The notes: generated by a model from the sequence alone, not told the origin. A stretch of 64,000 bases of DNA from JABFRG01 sp046351415 (GCA_046351415.1 JAXLYO010000015.1:62001-126000); one strand, 5' to 3'; positions 45,989 to 55,953 are shown, numbered from the stretch's first letter. Translations and numbers: made by a program.

Positions 45989-47914
45989 TCATTGCCGAGC
46001 GGTGAGGCGTTCCGGCGGCGGCGGGCTCGCTTTGGCAATCAGGTCAGCGTACGCGAGCATCGCCTCTGGGAGGGCAGGGTCCTCCGCAGCTCCGTATCGA
46101 TGTGCCGAGTAGCGGAGAAGAAGGTCGCGTGCGGTCTCGTCCGGAAGCTCGCGCGCGAAGCGCTCGATGGGCACGTAGGGCTTCCACTTGAACCCTTGCC
46201 GATCGAGGGCTGCCAAGAGACGAGTGAAAGAAGGCAGTGGAACGGAGAGGGGGCCTTCCTGAGCGCCTTCGGCTTCCTTCTTCTTGTTGCGGTTCCCCCA
46301 CCAGCGCACCAGCGCAAAGACGAACGTGCCGATGCCTGCGGCAATCGAAAGTTCGGTGAGCGTGCGGTCAACGAGCCAAGCCTCTGCGCGTTCCCACAGG
46401 GATGCGAGGAAGTCCGTGCTCGCATCGCCCAGTCCCTCGTCCGTCGTGAGAGGAGCACCGGGTTCGGACAGCGGAGTCGGGTCGAAGGTCCGCCAGCCTT
46501 TTCCGGCCACGTAAGCTTCGACCCACGAGTGCGCATTCTTCTCGCGCACCACGTAGTGTCCATCGATCGGATTGCGTTCCGTTACGCGATACCCGGACAC
46601 GTAGCGTGCGGGGATTCCCTTCGAGCGTGCGAGTAGTGTCATCGCGGCCGCGAAGTATTCGCAATGACCCGTGCGATCGCGGAAGAGAAAATGATGCACG
46701 GGGTCCGCCCCGCGGCTGTGATCTCGGTCGAGTGCGTAGTGGAAGTCGTGACGAAGATGCGTGTCGAGCGCCTCGAGGATGGCCTCGTCGCTCGACACTC
46801 CTTCGGACCATTCGTTCGCAAGATGGCGGAGCGGTCGCCTCATGAATTCCGGCAGACCGAGGTCCGCATCGTGAGGAGCTTCGGTCGGAAGCTGGCTTCG
46901 CGCGGCGATTCGGAACCAGTAGCGCTTCGTGGCCGCCGCGGACGTGCCACGGAGAACCCCGAACGGTTCATGCCGGATCTGTCCGTCTGCAGTCGCGAGG
47001 TCAGTCGTGCCGAGCGGGAGGAAGAACCTATCGGTCTCGCGCGAACCGCGGATCGCATACGTCACGTGGTCCCCTACGAGAGGGCCACGCCGCGTTTCGA
47101 CGAGGGCGTCCGGTGCGCGACGTTCGCTTTGCGTGAACATGCCGTCGTCGTACGTGTCGAAAACCACGACGCGGAGCAGCTCGGGGTTTTCCTTGCCGTA
47201 AAGTCGCACTGCGACAGTGTTCGAGCGCAGCATCTTCGAGAGCTTGCCGAGACGCATGCCATCGCTGAAAGAGCTCGTACGGTTTTCGTAGGCGCGTTCG
47301 AACACCGCTTCGACCTTGCGATGTGCGAGGTTGGCGAGCGGTCGTGCTGGGACCGCGACGGCTGCGGCGAGCAACGCTGCGCTCACCACGATGCCGAGCG
47401 CAACGAGACGTGTGCGTGTGGTGAGAGAGCCGAGGGGCGGACGGCTGGGATCATGGGCGCGAAGTGCGAAGAGAGCCGCCGCAAGAAACGCGACGACGGC
47501 GACGATGTACGGCGTGCCGATGCGTGTCTCTCCGGCGGAGAGAAGAGCGATCATCGCAATGGCCATCGTGCCCCGAATGCCCCCGTCGGGAAGCGAACAG
47601 AGCGCGCGGAACGAAGTAACAATCACGCAGGCGACGATGACGCCCACCCAAAACGCGTGGAGGCGCTGTGCAACCTCGGGGTCCAGCGATGCGCGCACGA
47701 TGGCAACGGAGAGGACAGAGACGACGATGCCAAACACCCGCTGCGTCGGGCGGTCGGCGGGAAGACGCACCGAGATGCTTGCCGTAGCGACGAGTAGCGC
47801 CAGCGATGCGAGGGACACGAACAGCGTTCCCGAAACGTACGCGTAGAGCACGAGCACGATCGCGAGAGGCACCGCGGTAAGGAGGCGCGTACGCAGAGGG
47901 AGTTCCGCACTCAT
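45989..47914 (-). CDS. Transglutaminase-like membrane protein (DUF3488/TgpA type)
   Basis: A 641-residue protein of the DUF3488-transglutaminase family. About five membrane helices occupy the first 210 residues; the periplasmic transglutaminase core has the catalytic Cys in RTGHCEYFAAAM, His in NAHSWVEAYV and Asp in FDPTP. A further helix (about 550-570) and a cytoplasmic tail follow. ATG 47914 overlaps the DUF58 stop (ATGA); an upstream in-frame start would sit inside the DUF58 gene. In MoxR-DUF58-transglutaminase operons the three products are thought to act together on envelope or secreted proteins. Confidence 0.9.
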   Translation of the reverse strand: MSAELPLRTRLLTAVPLAIVLVLYAYVSGTLFVSLASLALLVATASISVRLPADRPTQRVFGIVVSVLSVAIVRASLDPEVAQRLHAFWVGVIVACVIVTSFRALCSLPDGGIRGTMAIAMIALLSAGETRIGTPYIVAVVAFLAAALFALRAHDPSRPPLGSLTTRTRLVALGIVVSAALLAAAVAVPARPLANLAHRKVEAVFERAYENRTSSFSDGMRLGKLSKMLRSNTVAVRLYGKENPELLRVVVFDTYDDGMFTQSERRAPDALVETRRGPLVGDHVTYAIRGSRETDRFFLPLGTTDLATADGQIRHEPFGVLRGTSAAATKRYWFRIAARSQLPTEAPHDADLGLPEFMRRPLRHLANEWSEGVSSDEAILEALDTHLRHDFHYALDRDHSRGADPVHHFLFRDRTGHCEYFAAAMTLLARSKGIPARYVSGYRVTERNPIDGHYVVREKNAHSWVEAYVAGKGWRTFDPTPLSEPGAPLTTDEGLGDASTDFLASLWERAEAWLVDRTLTELSIAAGIGTFVFALVRWWGNRNKKKEAEGAQEGPLSVPLPSFTRLLAALDRQGFKWKPYVPIERFARELPDETARDLLLRYSAHRYGAAEDPALPEAMLAYADLIAKASPPPPERLTARQ

Positions 47915-49164
47915 ACGATGCAAACCTCCCCGCGCGCGATGGCTGCAGGATCGGTGACCTCGAAAATGCGACACTCGACACCGCGATTTCGGATTTCGGC
48001 CGCAAGTCGTTCGTGGGCTTCTTTGCGGGCGGCGCACACGATGATCACGAGCGTCCAGGAGGGAATTCGCGCTTCGATGCTCTCGAGGGCAGCATCCTTT
48101 TCGAGCGGTTCGAATGGGCCGAGACAGGCCATCACGTCGAGAACTCGATCGAGTGCTTGTTGACTCCTGCCCGGTGGAACCACCTCGAGTTTGCCATGCG
48201 CGAGCAACGCCGAAAGACGCGCCGTGCTCCGACCGAGCGTTTCGGCAATTCCGCAGACGACCTCGATGGCCGCTTCGCCTCGCTCGGGTGTGCTCGCTTC
48301 CGACGTTGCGTCGAGAAGCACGGCGACCTCCGGGACGTTCTCTTGTTCGTATTGCCGAACGATGGGAACGCCCGTGCGCGCCCAGGTCTTCACGTGCAGA
48401 TCGCGCAGCGGGTCGCCAGCGGCGTAGGGACGAAGGCCCAAGAAATCTCGCGAGTCGCCGACACGCAAGGCTTGTGTAGTGCCCGCCGTCACTCGACGCG
48501 TCATTTTCGGAATGCGGATGTCGGCGACGTGCGCGCGCTTCGGTACGACGAGAAAACGCGGCGCAGCGACCCAGACAGCCGGACCCAAGGCGAGTCCGAA
48601 CGGTAAGAGCGCCGCCGCGTGAATCGAACCGAGCGAAGGCTCGCCACGCTCTCGAAACGTAGCCCGGAGGACCGCACGTTCACTCTTGCGTGGCGCGATG
48701 CGACTCATGGCCGTGCGGCCCACGAGCCATTTGCCCTCCCAGGGCAGGAACGGTCCCGTGAAGCGAAGGGTGTCGACGACGCGAGAGTCGTCGTTGTGCG
48801 CCTGGATCGACAGGACGAGCTCCTCCCCGACGGTGATGCGCGGCGGCGCGGTCGCGACGATGCGCACGCGCTCGAGACGGGCGGCTCGCCCGAAGAGAAG
48901 GGATGCGCCGACGATGGCCGTGAGCGCACCCCAAAGCACGTACGCATCGGTGCGGCGTGCCTCCAGGGCAAACAGGGAAGCGACGCACGCCATCGCAGCG
49001 AAGGCGCGACCTTCGGAAGAGAGCCGCATGTAGAAGGCGTAGAGGGGAACCGCGATGCGAGCGGCTCGGCCCCGCCGCCAGCGCTCACGCCCGGCCCGGC
49101 TCTTGGGAATCAGGATGTGGTTCAGTCGGTCGAAGTCGAGGCGTTTTCGGCTTGCCGCACTCAC
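47911..49164 (-). CDS. DUF58 protein (von Willebrand-A-like)
   Basis: A 417-residue protein with two N-terminal hydrophobic segments (about 55-95), a beta-rich region, and the DUF58 signature: GDSRDFLGLRPYAAGDPLRD, then HVKTWARTGVPIVRQYEQE and LLDATSE, a partial MIDAS-like strand of a von Willebrand A fold. GTG 49164 overlaps the MoxR stop (GTGA) and the end overlaps the transglutaminase gene. It is the usual middle gene of the MoxR operon. Confidence 0.88.
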   Translation of the reverse strand: MSAASRKRLDFDRLNHILIPKSRAGRERWRRGRAARIAVPLYAFYMRLSSEGRAFAAMACVASLFALEARRTDAYVLWGALTAIVGASLLFGRAARLERVRIVATAPPRITVGEELVLSIQAHNDDSRVVDTLRFTGPFLPWEGKWLVGRTAMSRIAPRKSERAVLRATFRERGEPSLGSIHAAALLPFGLALGPAVWVAAPRFLVVPKRAHVADIRIPKMTRRVTAGTTQALRVGDSRDFLGLRPYAAGDPLRDLHVKTWARTGVPIVRQYEQENVPEVAVLLDATSEASTPERGEAAIEVVCGIAETLGRSTARLSALLAHGKLEVVPPGRSQQALDRVLDVMACLGPFEPLEKDAALESIEARIPSWTLVIIVCAARKEAHERLAAEIRNRGVECRIFEVTDPAAIARGEVCIV

Positions 49165-50093
49165 GAAGGGACATCCACGCTTCGGAGAATGTCTTCCAGG
49201 ACCGAGTCCGCGCTGGCGCCTGCGTATCTGCTTTGATTTCGCAGTTGAAGCCGATGACCGAGAACGTGGGGGGCCATCGCCTGAACGTCGTCGGGCGACA
49301 CATACGTCCTGCCGTTCACGAAAGCGTGGGCCTGCGCTGCACGAAAAAGGGCGAGGCTGCCGCGGGGGCTCACCCCCGTTTCGAGGTCGACGGACGTGCG
49401 CGTGCGAGCGACGAGGCGAAGCATGTACTTTGCAACCACATCGCTCACTTTGACTTCACGTACTTCCTTCTGCAGGGCGAGCAAGTCGGCCTCGGTGGCA
49501 CCCGCCTCGACGTGATCGATGGGGTTCTCGAACTGCCGCGCGAAGAGCATGCGGAGCTCGGCGTCTTCCGTTGGATAACCGATGCGCAGTCGCAGGAAAA
49601 AGCGATCGAGTTGCGCTTCGGGCAGCGGGTAGGTGCCCTGGTGGTCCGTCGGATTCTGCGTGGCGATGACGATGAAAGGGTTCGCGAGAGGGTAGGTGGT
49701 ACCGTCGATGGTGGCCTGCGACTCGTTCATGGCTTCGAGGAGCGCCGATTGCGTGCGTGGCGAGGCTCGATTGATTTCGTCGGCGAGGAGAACGTTCGTG
49801 AAAATAGGCCCCTTGTGGAAGGCGAACGTTCCCTCGCGCGGGTTCAGAATCTGTGCACCGAGGATGTCCGAGGGCAGGAGGTCGGGGGTGAATTGAACGC
49901 GCGCGAAGTGAACGGAAAAGGTGCGCGCGAGGGCCTTTGCGAGCGTGGTCTTGCCGACGCCGGGGACGTCTTCGAGGAGAACGTGTCCTCCCGCGACCAT
50001 CGCGACGAGAAGCAAGTCGATGACCGGTTCTTTGCCCTCGATGACGGTGCCCAAGCTTTTTCGAATACGGGCAATCGCCGCAGATTGGCTCAC
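49161..50093 (-). CDS. MoxR-family AAA+ ATPase
   Basis: A 310-residue AAA+ ATPase of the MoxR family. Walker A is EDVPGVGKTT (about 41-50), Walker B is NVLLADEINRA, and sensor 1 is in IATQNPTDHQGTYPLPEAQ, with EAQLDRF next; the C-terminal lid has SPRGSLALFRAAQA (sensor 2). MoxR proteins are chaperone-like and help assemble or activate complexes with VWA-domain partners such as the adjacent DUF58 protein. GTG start at 50093, first gene of the operon. Confidence 0.93.
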   Translation of the reverse strand: MSQSAAIARIRKSLGTVIEGKEPVIDLLLVAMVAGGHVLLEDVPGVGKTTLAKALARTFSVHFARVQFTPDLLPSDILGAQILNPREGTFAFHKGPIFTNVLLADEINRASPRTQSALLEAMNESQATIDGTTYPLANPFIVIATQNPTDHQGTYPLPEAQLDRFFLRLRIGYPTEDAELRMLFARQFENPIDHVEAGATEADLLALQKEVREVKVSDVVAKYMLRLVARTRTSVDLETGVSPRGSLALFRAAQAHAFVNGRTYVSPDDVQAMAPHVLGHRLQLRNQSRYAGASADSVLEDILRSVDVPS

Positions 50094-50172
50094 GGTGCTT
50101 TCTCCACTCTATCGAAACGTACGCCGTAAGCAACCGGAGGCAGCGCTGCCCTAGAACGACTATAGGGAAGGT

Positions 50173-52518
50173 GTGAGGCCCTTCGCGCTTCCTCGCAAAC
50201 GTTTCACCTTTGGGCACGTCACGGTGCTGGTTGCTTCGGTCGTGACCTGTACGATCCTCTTGCCGCAGGCTGCGCATGCGCAACCGAGCGCTGCCAAAGG
50301 GGAGCAAGGCGGGCATGCGGCGGGGGGCGCTGGGCAGCTCGTGCCTCCACGCCTCCTCACGAGTACCGAAGTCGCCTATCCCGAGGGGGGCGACGGCGAC
50401 GAAACGGTCGAGCTCACGGTGACGGTCGGCACGGACGGTCGTGTGTCGGACATGCGCATCACGAAAGGCCGAGAGCCCTTCGCGAGCGCGGCGCTCAAAG
50501 GAGCATCTGCATGGCGGTTCGAGCCTGCGACACGCGCCGAGGCACCCATCGCTGCACGCATTCGGCTCGAAGTCGCGTTTCGCGCGCCAAGGCCCGCGCC
50601 GGTGGAACCTGCACCTCAGGCGCCCGCTGCACCGGGGGCGTCCGCCGTGAGCGACGTCCCGTCGAACGGCTCATCCACACACGCTCGTGCGCCAGCGCCG
50701 GGGGCACCTGAAGACGTGCTCGTACGCGGTGCGCGGATCGAGCCTGGCGCTTCGTCTCTCGGACGCGCAGAGGTTCGGCAACTCCCCGGCGCGTTCGGCG
50801 ACCCTTTTCGTGCCATCGAGTCGTTGCCCGGCGTGACGCCCATCGTCTCGGGCTTGCCTTTCTTCTACGTGCGCGGTGCGCCCCCCGGGAATGTCGGCTA
50901 CTTCATCGATGGAATTCGGGTTCCGTATCTCTTCCACGCAGGAGCTGGACCCTCCGTCATCCACCCGGGCCTCGTCGATCGCGTCGACCTCTACCCAGGA
51001 GGCTATCCCGCGAAGTTCGGTCGCTTCGCAGGAGGCATCGTTGCGGCCGACATCACCGCTCCACGCACGGAGTTCCATGGTGAAGGAAACCTGCGTTTGT
51101 TCGATGCCGGCGCGCTCGCGGAGTCCGGCTTTGCTGGTGGCAAGGGGACCGCGCTCGTTGCAGGGCGATACTCGTACACCGCCGCCATCCTCTCGCTCAT
51201 CGCCAAGGACACGACCTTGGCCTATCGCGACTACGAGGCTCGCGCCAGCTACGACCTCACTCCCAGGGACCGCCTGAGTGTCCTCAGCTTTGGCTCGTTC
51301 GACTACGTCGGGCAGAACGTGCTCGGCGTGGAAAACGTGCTCTTCGGCTCGGAGTTCTATCGTCTCGACACTCGCTATGATCATCGATTCGGGGAGGACA
51401 CGACAGCGCGCCTTGCCGTCACACTCAGCTACGATCAGACGCGTATTCCGGGCCAACCTCGGAACTCTCAAATGAAGGGGTTCGCTACCCGGTCAGCCTT
51501 TGCGCATCGCGTTTCCGAGAACACACTTCTCCGATTCGGGACCGACGCGACGCTCGAGAACTACACCGCCGACGCGCGGCCGTACTCCGACCCCGATGAC
51601 CCCGATGCGAAGCGGTTCAATGCGCTCTTTCCGTCTCGAACCGACGTCAACCTTGGAGCCTACGCGGACCTGCGGCTCTCGCTCCCGCGGTGGGAACTAA
51701 CGCCGGGGCTCCGCGTCGATCTCTATGAGTCGGGCGGTGCGACTGCGGTCGGGCTCGACCCTCGTGTGTCCTCACGCATCGAAATTACGCGCAAGGTGCA
51801 CGTCATCCACACGCTCGGTCTTGCGCATCAGCCACCGAGTTTCCTGATTCCTATCCCCGGGCTCGCGATCGGAAATCTGTCTGGCGGACTGCAGCGCAGC
51901 ATCCAAGCGAGTGGCGGCGTCGAAGTGGAGGTGCCCGAAGTCGGAACACTCTCCGTCACCGCGTTCGACAATGTCTTCCAGAACATGAGCGACACGCTGG
52001 GCGTCACGCAGACGAGTTCTCTGCGGCCGAACTACAAAGAGCCACGGAGCTTGGGTTCGGCGGTGGGGCTCGAGGTCTACTTTCGCCGCAGGCTGACGAA
52101 GCGGCTCGGTGGCTACCTTTCCTACACGCTCTCGCGCTCGACGCGGAGCACGGAGCGGGAGCGCTTCTTGAGCGCATTCGATCGGCCGCACGTGCTCAAC
52201 GCAGCGGTTGCCTTCGATCTGGGACGGAATTGGCGCGCGGGGACGCGCTTCACTATCTACAGCGGAACGCCGGTCCTTGCGCCGGGGGGCGGTAACCGAA
52301 ATGGTCTCATTCCGCCACCGCGTTCGCTCGATCCGGAACGAGACCCGCTCTTCTATCGCTTCGACTTCCGTATCGAAAAGCGGTGGAACCTTTCGAAGAG
52401 CGCGTGGCTCGCCTTCGTGGCAGAAATGATGAATGCGACGTTCCACCAGGAAGTATCGCTCGGTCAGACAATTGGACCAGTGACCATTCCGAGTATCGGG
52501 CTCGAGGGAGGTTTTTGA
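50173..52518 (+). CDS. TonB-dependent receptor with N-terminal TonB-C-like domain
   Basis: A 781-residue outer-membrane receptor. Signal peptide about 1-36 (ending AAHA). Residues about 58-138 look like a TonB C-terminal domain: VAYPEGGDGDETVELTVTVG, DGRVSDMRITKGR and AWRFEPATRA. After a Pro/Ala linker the plug domain (about 175-290) has VRQLPGAFGDPFRAIESLPG and FYVRGAPPGNVGYFIDGIRV, followed by a beta barrel ending in IGLEGGF with terminal Phe. The ligand is unknown. GTG start; it is followed directly by a lipoprotein gene (stop and ATG one base apart). Confidence 0.88.
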   Translation: MRPFALPRKRFTFGHVTVLVASVVTCTILLPQAAHAQPSAAKGEQGGHAAGGAGQLVPPRLLTSTEVAYPEGGDGDETVELTVTVGTDGRVSDMRITKGREPFASAALKGASAWRFEPATRAEAPIAARIRLEVAFRAPRPAPVEPAPQAPAAPGASAVSDVPSNGSSTHARAPAPGAPEDVLVRGARIEPGASSLGRAEVRQLPGAFGDPFRAIESLPGVTPIVSGLPFFYVRGAPPGNVGYFIDGIRVPYLFHAGAGPSVIHPGLVDRVDLYPGGYPAKFGRFAGGIVAADITAPRTEFHGEGNLRLFDAGALAESGFAGGKGTALVAGRYSYTAAILSLIAKDTTLAYRDYEARASYDLTPRDRLSVLSFGSFDYVGQNVLGVENVLFGSEFYRLDTRYDHRFGEDTTARLAVTLSYDQTRIPGQPRNSQMKGFATRSAFAHRVSENTLLRFGTDATLENYTADARPYSDPDDPDAKRFNALFPSRTDVNLGAYADLRLSLPRWELTPGLRVDLYESGGATAVGLDPRVSSRIEITRKVHVIHTLGLAHQPPSFLIPIPGLAIGNLSGGLQRSIQASGGVEVEVPEVGTLSVTAFDNVFQNMSDTLGVTQTSSLRPNYKEPRSLGSAVGLEVYFRRRLTKRLGGYLSYTLSRSTRSTERERFLSAFDRPHVLNAAVAFDLGRNWRAGTRFTIYSGTPVLAPGGGNRNGLIPPPRSLDPERDPLFYRFDFRIEKRWNLSKSAWLAFVAEMMNATFHQEVSLGQTIGPVTIPSIGLEGGF

Positions 52519-52519
52519 C

Positions 52520-53497
52520 ATGCAACGCGCGCGTTCATGGGTTCGGGCGGTTCTGATGGGTGCAGCGGCCTGTTCGCTTGGCATCTTCGGAGTCGTTGCA
52601 TCGTGCGTACCCGCCGATACGCGACCCGAACCCGGCAACTTGACGATGACCGTCTCCCCGAGCCAGGCAGTCGAGAATGGATTCGTTACCGCCGACGGGT
52701 GGAGCATTGCGTTCGATCGCGTTCTCGTGGGCATCGGAGACGTGTCCATCAGCGACGCGTGCAGTCGTTACTCTTCGGCGAACTACGATCGCATCATCGA
52801 CGCGAAGCGCGGACGCGCCCAAAAACTGTCCATCGTGTACGGTCTAGGCGAATGCGACGTGCGCTTCCGAATTTCACCGCCCTCCTCCGATGCGCTCCTC
52901 GGCGAAGGCGTCACGGAAGCCGACAAGACCGCCATGCGCTCGCCAGGGTCGGACATCTACATGCCGCTTTCCGGCATCTCGGTCGACATCCAAGGCGAGG
53001 CCACGCGTGGCGTGGAGCACAAGACATTTCACCTCGTCTTTCGCCCGCGCGTTCGGTTCGAGCGATGCGCCGGTGGCAACATCGATGGCCCCGCCAAGCC
53101 GAGCATCCACCTCGAGAGTGGTCGCGCGCTCGCCTACGACATCCGTATCGAAGCCGAGGCACTCTTTCGGGACGACACGAAGGTCGATGCGAGCACTTTC
53201 CGATTCGACCCGTTTGCTTCGGCGGACAAGAACGGCGACCACACGATCACCCTCGATGAACTCGAGCGCGTTCCCCTATCATCCATCCGAGACGCCGGTA
53301 GCTTCGAGGCGAGTACGTACACTTCCGATGAAGACGGTGGGCTGCGTCGCGGTCCGACTCTGGCCATCGAGTCACTCGCCGACTACGTCTATCAAATCCT
53401 CTTGCCGCTCGTGCCGAGGATGGAACGGTTCGACCCGTGCGTAGCCAGTATTCGCGTTCCACGCAGCTCCGCCATCGAGCCGCGCGCTGGCAATTGA
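52520..53497 (+). CDS. Lipoprotein with EF-hand-like loop, partner of the TonB receptor
   Basis: A 325-residue lipoprotein (signal segment ending GVVASC). The first domain carries VTADGWSIAFDRVLVGIGDV, a pattern shared with two other lipoproteins in this window; later a Cys pair brackets the core. Near residues 232-243 DKNGDHTITLDE resembles a calcium-binding EF-hand loop (acidic at positions 1, 5 and 12, though His replaces the usual Gly at 6). It follows the TonB receptor by one base, so the two are one operon and probably act together at the outer membrane. Confidence 0.75.
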   Translation: MQRARSWVRAVLMGAAACSLGIFGVVASCVPADTRPEPGNLTMTVSPSQAVENGFVTADGWSIAFDRVLVGIGDVSISDACSRYSSANYDRIIDAKRGRAQKLSIVYGLGECDVRFRISPPSSDALLGEGVTEADKTAMRSPGSDIYMPLSGISVDIQGEATRGVEHKTFHLVFRPRVRFERCAGGNIDGPAKPSIHLESGRALAYDIRIEAEALFRDDTKVDASTFRFDPFASADKNGDHTITLDELERVPLSSIRDAGSFEASTYTSDEDGGLRRGPTLAIESLADYVYQILLPLVPRMERFDPCVASIRVPRSSAIEPRAGN

Positions 53498-53512
53498 GTT
53501 AGACTCGCGCGC

Positions 53513-54133
53513 ATGAAGCTCTATCACCATCCCATGTCTTCCAACGCCAGGCGGGTTCGCATGGCCGCCATCGCGCTCGATATCCCGCTCGACCTCGAGC
53601 TCGTCGACATCTCCAAGGGAGCTGGCCAGGCGTCCGACTACCTCGCGATCAACCCGAACGGCAAAGTGCCGACGCTCGTCGATGGCGATGTCGTCCTCTG
53701 GGAGTCGCAGGCCATCATGATGTACCTGGCGGACAAGAAGCCGGGAAACAAGCTCTATCCGACGGACCTCGCCGCGCGTGCCGTGGTCCACAAGTGGCTC
53801 TTCTGGGTTTCTTCCCATTTCGGAGCGTCTGCGGCCATGTTGCTCAACCAAAACTTCATCAAGCCGATGATGGGGAAGGGGAACCCGGACCCGAGCATCG
53901 TCGCGTTCGCGGAAGCCGAATTCACACGTTGCTGCAAGGTGCTGGACGCTCATTTGGCGAAGCAGCCTTTCCTCTGCGGCGACGCGATGAGTTTGGCGGA
54001 CATTTCGCTCGCGTCCCCGCTCATGTACATCGGTCCCGGCAAGCTGCCCGTAGACGGCCACACGCACCTTGCGGCTTGGTTCGCGCGCATGCAAGAGACC
54101 GACGCGTGGCAGAAGACGCAACCGGCGATGTAG
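53513..54133 (+). CDS. Glutathione S-transferase family protein
   Basis: A 206-residue GST. N-terminal thioredoxin fold: KLYHHPMSSNARRVRMAAIA with the catalytic Ser region, NPNGKVPTLVDG with the cis-Pro, and the glutathione-contact WESQAIMMYLAD. The C-terminal helical domain ends in GDAMSLADISLASPL. Resembles the theta/beta-like bacterial GSTs. The substrate is unknown. It begins 15 bases after the lipoprotein gene on the same strand and could be read through from that operon. Confidence 0.9.
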   Translation: MKLYHHPMSSNARRVRMAAIALDIPLDLELVDISKGAGQASDYLAINPNGKVPTLVDGDVVLWESQAIMMYLADKKPGNKLYPTDLAARAVVHKWLFWVSSHFGASAAMLLNQNFIKPMMGKGNPDPSIVAFAEAEFTRCCKVLDAHLAKQPFLCGDAMSLADISLASPLMYIGPGKLPVDGHTHLAAWFARMQETDAWQKTQPAM

Positions 54134-54145
54134 GCGGACCCCAAG

Positions 54146-54364
54146 TCACAGTCCGCTTCGGACCGCGAGCCACAAGAGCGCGAGGAGCAAGACCGTGATG
54201 CCGCCCGAGAGGAGTGGGTTCGGGACGAAGTAGGGGAACACCATCAAGAGGACGCCCACCAGCATTTGCGGCAGGCGTCCTTGCTTTTTGCCGTAAGCAA
54301 ATGCGACGAAGCCGATGCTCCCGATGAAGAGCGAAACGAGGAGGCTTGTTGCGTCGAGTTCCAT
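54146..54364 (-). CDS. Small two-helix membrane protein
   Basis: A 72-residue protein with hydrophobic segments LLVSLFIGSIGFVAFAYG and MLVGVLLMVFPYFVPNPLLS followed by ITVLLLALLWLAV, so two or three helices. It resembles a family of about 70 residues annotated as amino-acid transport protein, which is poorly characterised. A GGAGAG site about 11 bases before ATG 54364 supports this start. It is convergent with the GST gene and diverges from the flavoreductase gene. Confidence 0.68.
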   Translation of the reverse strand: MELDATSLLVSLFIGSIGFVAFAYGKKQGRLPQMLVGVLLMVFPYFVPNPLLSGGITVLLLALLWLAVRSGL

Positions 54365-54459
54365 CGGTCGCGAGCTCTCCTTCGAGTGTAGGCGCCCTGG
54401 GCGTATCAAGCGAACGCGCTTGCGTGTGCCCGTCGCGCATTGCATAGTTGTAATGTTTT

Positions 54460-55188
54460 ATGTCGCTCGTCGACAGCATGAATCCGAACGTTCTTTTCGG
54501 GCGCGTCCTCGGGCCGCTGCTTTTCCGCAAAGCGCAAATCGTAGCCGCAGCGGATCTCTCCTCGCATTTTCGGAGCCTCGACCTCGCGGGAGGAGACCTC
54601 TGCGGAACGTCGTCGGAGCCCGGCGACAAGGTGCAGGTCTTCCTCGGGTCCGGCGGCATGCGGACCTATTCACCGATTGGCTGGGACAGCTCTGCGGGAA
54701 CGATGAAGCTCGTCGTGTACATCCATGGTGATGGCCCTGGCGCTACGTTCGGCAAGCGCGCGGCTCCTGGCGACGAAGTTCAGTTCTTCGGTCCTCGGCG
54801 CTCCCTCTCGCTTTCGGGTAGCGGCTCGCTGCCGCTCATTTTCTTCGGCGACGAGAGCTCGATCGGTGTTCTCTGCGCGGCCACGAAAGCGAAGGCGCCC
54901 GCATTTTCCGTGCTCGAAGTCACCGATGAAGCCGAGGTCGCGAGCGTGCTTCAGGCGCTCGGTATCCGCGCCGTGTTGTGCGTGAAGAAGGAGCCTTCGG
55001 ACCACCATATGCCGCGCGTCGCGAGTGCGATTCGCGAGCGACTCACGGGCGAGCCTCGCGCACACCTCATGATGACGGGCAGGGCCCAGTCCATTCAGGC
55101 ACTCCGCGGCCTACTCAAAGTGACCGGCCCCATTCCGCCCGGCAAGACGAAGGCCTACTGGTCGGTAGGCAAGCGCGGGCTCGACTAG
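54460..55188 (+). CDS. Siderophore-interacting (FAD) reductase-like protein
   Basis: A 242-residue protein of the siderophore-interacting/ferric-reductase type. The FAD-binding motif RTYSPIGWD precedes VYIHGDGPGATFGKRAAPGD, and PLIFFGDESSIGVL begins the pyridine-nucleotide-like domain; GRAQSIQALRG is near the end. It probably uses NAD(P)H to reduce ferric complexes in the cytoplasm. No siderophore gene cluster is seen, but two TonB receptor loci flank this part. Its TAG stop is shared with the opposite gene (CTAG 55185-55188). Confidence 0.83.
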   Translation: MSLVDSMNPNVLFGRVLGPLLFRKAQIVAAADLSSHFRSLDLAGGDLCGTSSEPGDKVQVFLGSGGMRTYSPIGWDSSAGTMKLVVYIHGDGPGATFGKRAAPGDEVQFFGPRRSLSLSGSGSLPLIFFGDESSIGVLCAATKAKAPAFSVLEVTDEAEVASVLQALGIRAVLCVKKEPSDHHMPRVASAIRERLTGEPRAHLMMTGRAQSIQALRGLLKVTGPIPPGKTKAYWSVGKRGLD

Positions 55189-55844
55189 GTCGAGACGTCC
55201 ACGGCTTCGAGGGCGCCCCAATCGATGCGCGCGGAGACGACACTCGAACCGCGGGTTGCCCGCAAATGGGTTACCTCCTCGTCCGAAGCGTCGACCGTTT
55301 CGGTGACGGAGAAGCCCATGCGCTCGAGGAATCGCTTCGTCGCGGGACCTGGCGGGGGAGCTCGATGACCAGCGAGCTCCGCGTACTCCAGAAGAACACC
55401 GGGCAGGTAGGCAAGGGAGATGCTCGAAAGGTCAATCGGCATCTCCGGCATCAGGTAAACCGTCCCCTCGCGGTGGTCGGCGAAGAAGAGCGGACGTCCG
55501 CCGCAGAGCTCGGCGCTCACGTACCCGAGCGCGGGAATGCTGAAGTCAGGCTCCGTATGTTTCGCGACTCCGAACACATCGCCGCCCCGTTCCTTGAGCT
55601 GCGTGCAGCATGCGAGGCTGTGCTGCCACTGGGAAGCACTAGGGTTCGCCCAGCCCCAGAGAAATGAGCCCGATGTCAGCGAAAAGGTTCCAAGGAGCTG
55701 GACGCGGCAGCTTGCGTCGCCGATGCGCATCCATCCTGAAGCAAGGTCCACGTCCCAGGACTTGCCGTCACGGTACTGTTCGAGCATCCGTGCGCGTGCA
55801 CGCCCGGTGAGAAGGTGTTCGGTGATGAGATCCGCATCGATCAT
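55185..55844 (-). CDS. DUF6882 family protein
   Basis: A 219-residue protein, recognised as DUF6882-like from VQLLGTFSLTSGSFLWGWAN near residue 55; GIGD/MRIGDAS and AELCGGRPLFFAD also fit. Its role is not known; related proteins are often found near toxin or contact-dependent genes, but nothing here supports that. ATG 55844 is taken because homologous sequence starts soon after; open frames extend upstream without family similarity and no ribosome site decides the start. Its TAG stop lies in the CTAG shared with the flavoreductase gene. Confidence 0.68.
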   Translation of the reverse strand: MIDADLITEHLLTGRARARMLEQYRDGKSWDVDLASGWMRIGDASCRVQLLGTFSLTSGSFLWGWANPSASQWQHSLACCTQLKERGGDVFGVAKHTEPDFSIPALGYVSAELCGGRPLFFADHREGTVYLMPEMPIDLSSISLAYLPGVLLEYAELAGHRAPPPGPATKRFLERMGFSVTETVDASDEEVTHLRATRGSSVVSARIDWGALEAVDVST

Positions 55845-55953
55845 CTTGGGCGCATGCGTAGCAGGACCATCGAGACTGCGGAAGCCGCATGAACCGTGAG
55901 CGCCACGGTGCGATTTCGTGATGGAACGAGGATGCTGATGCCAAGTCCCGGTC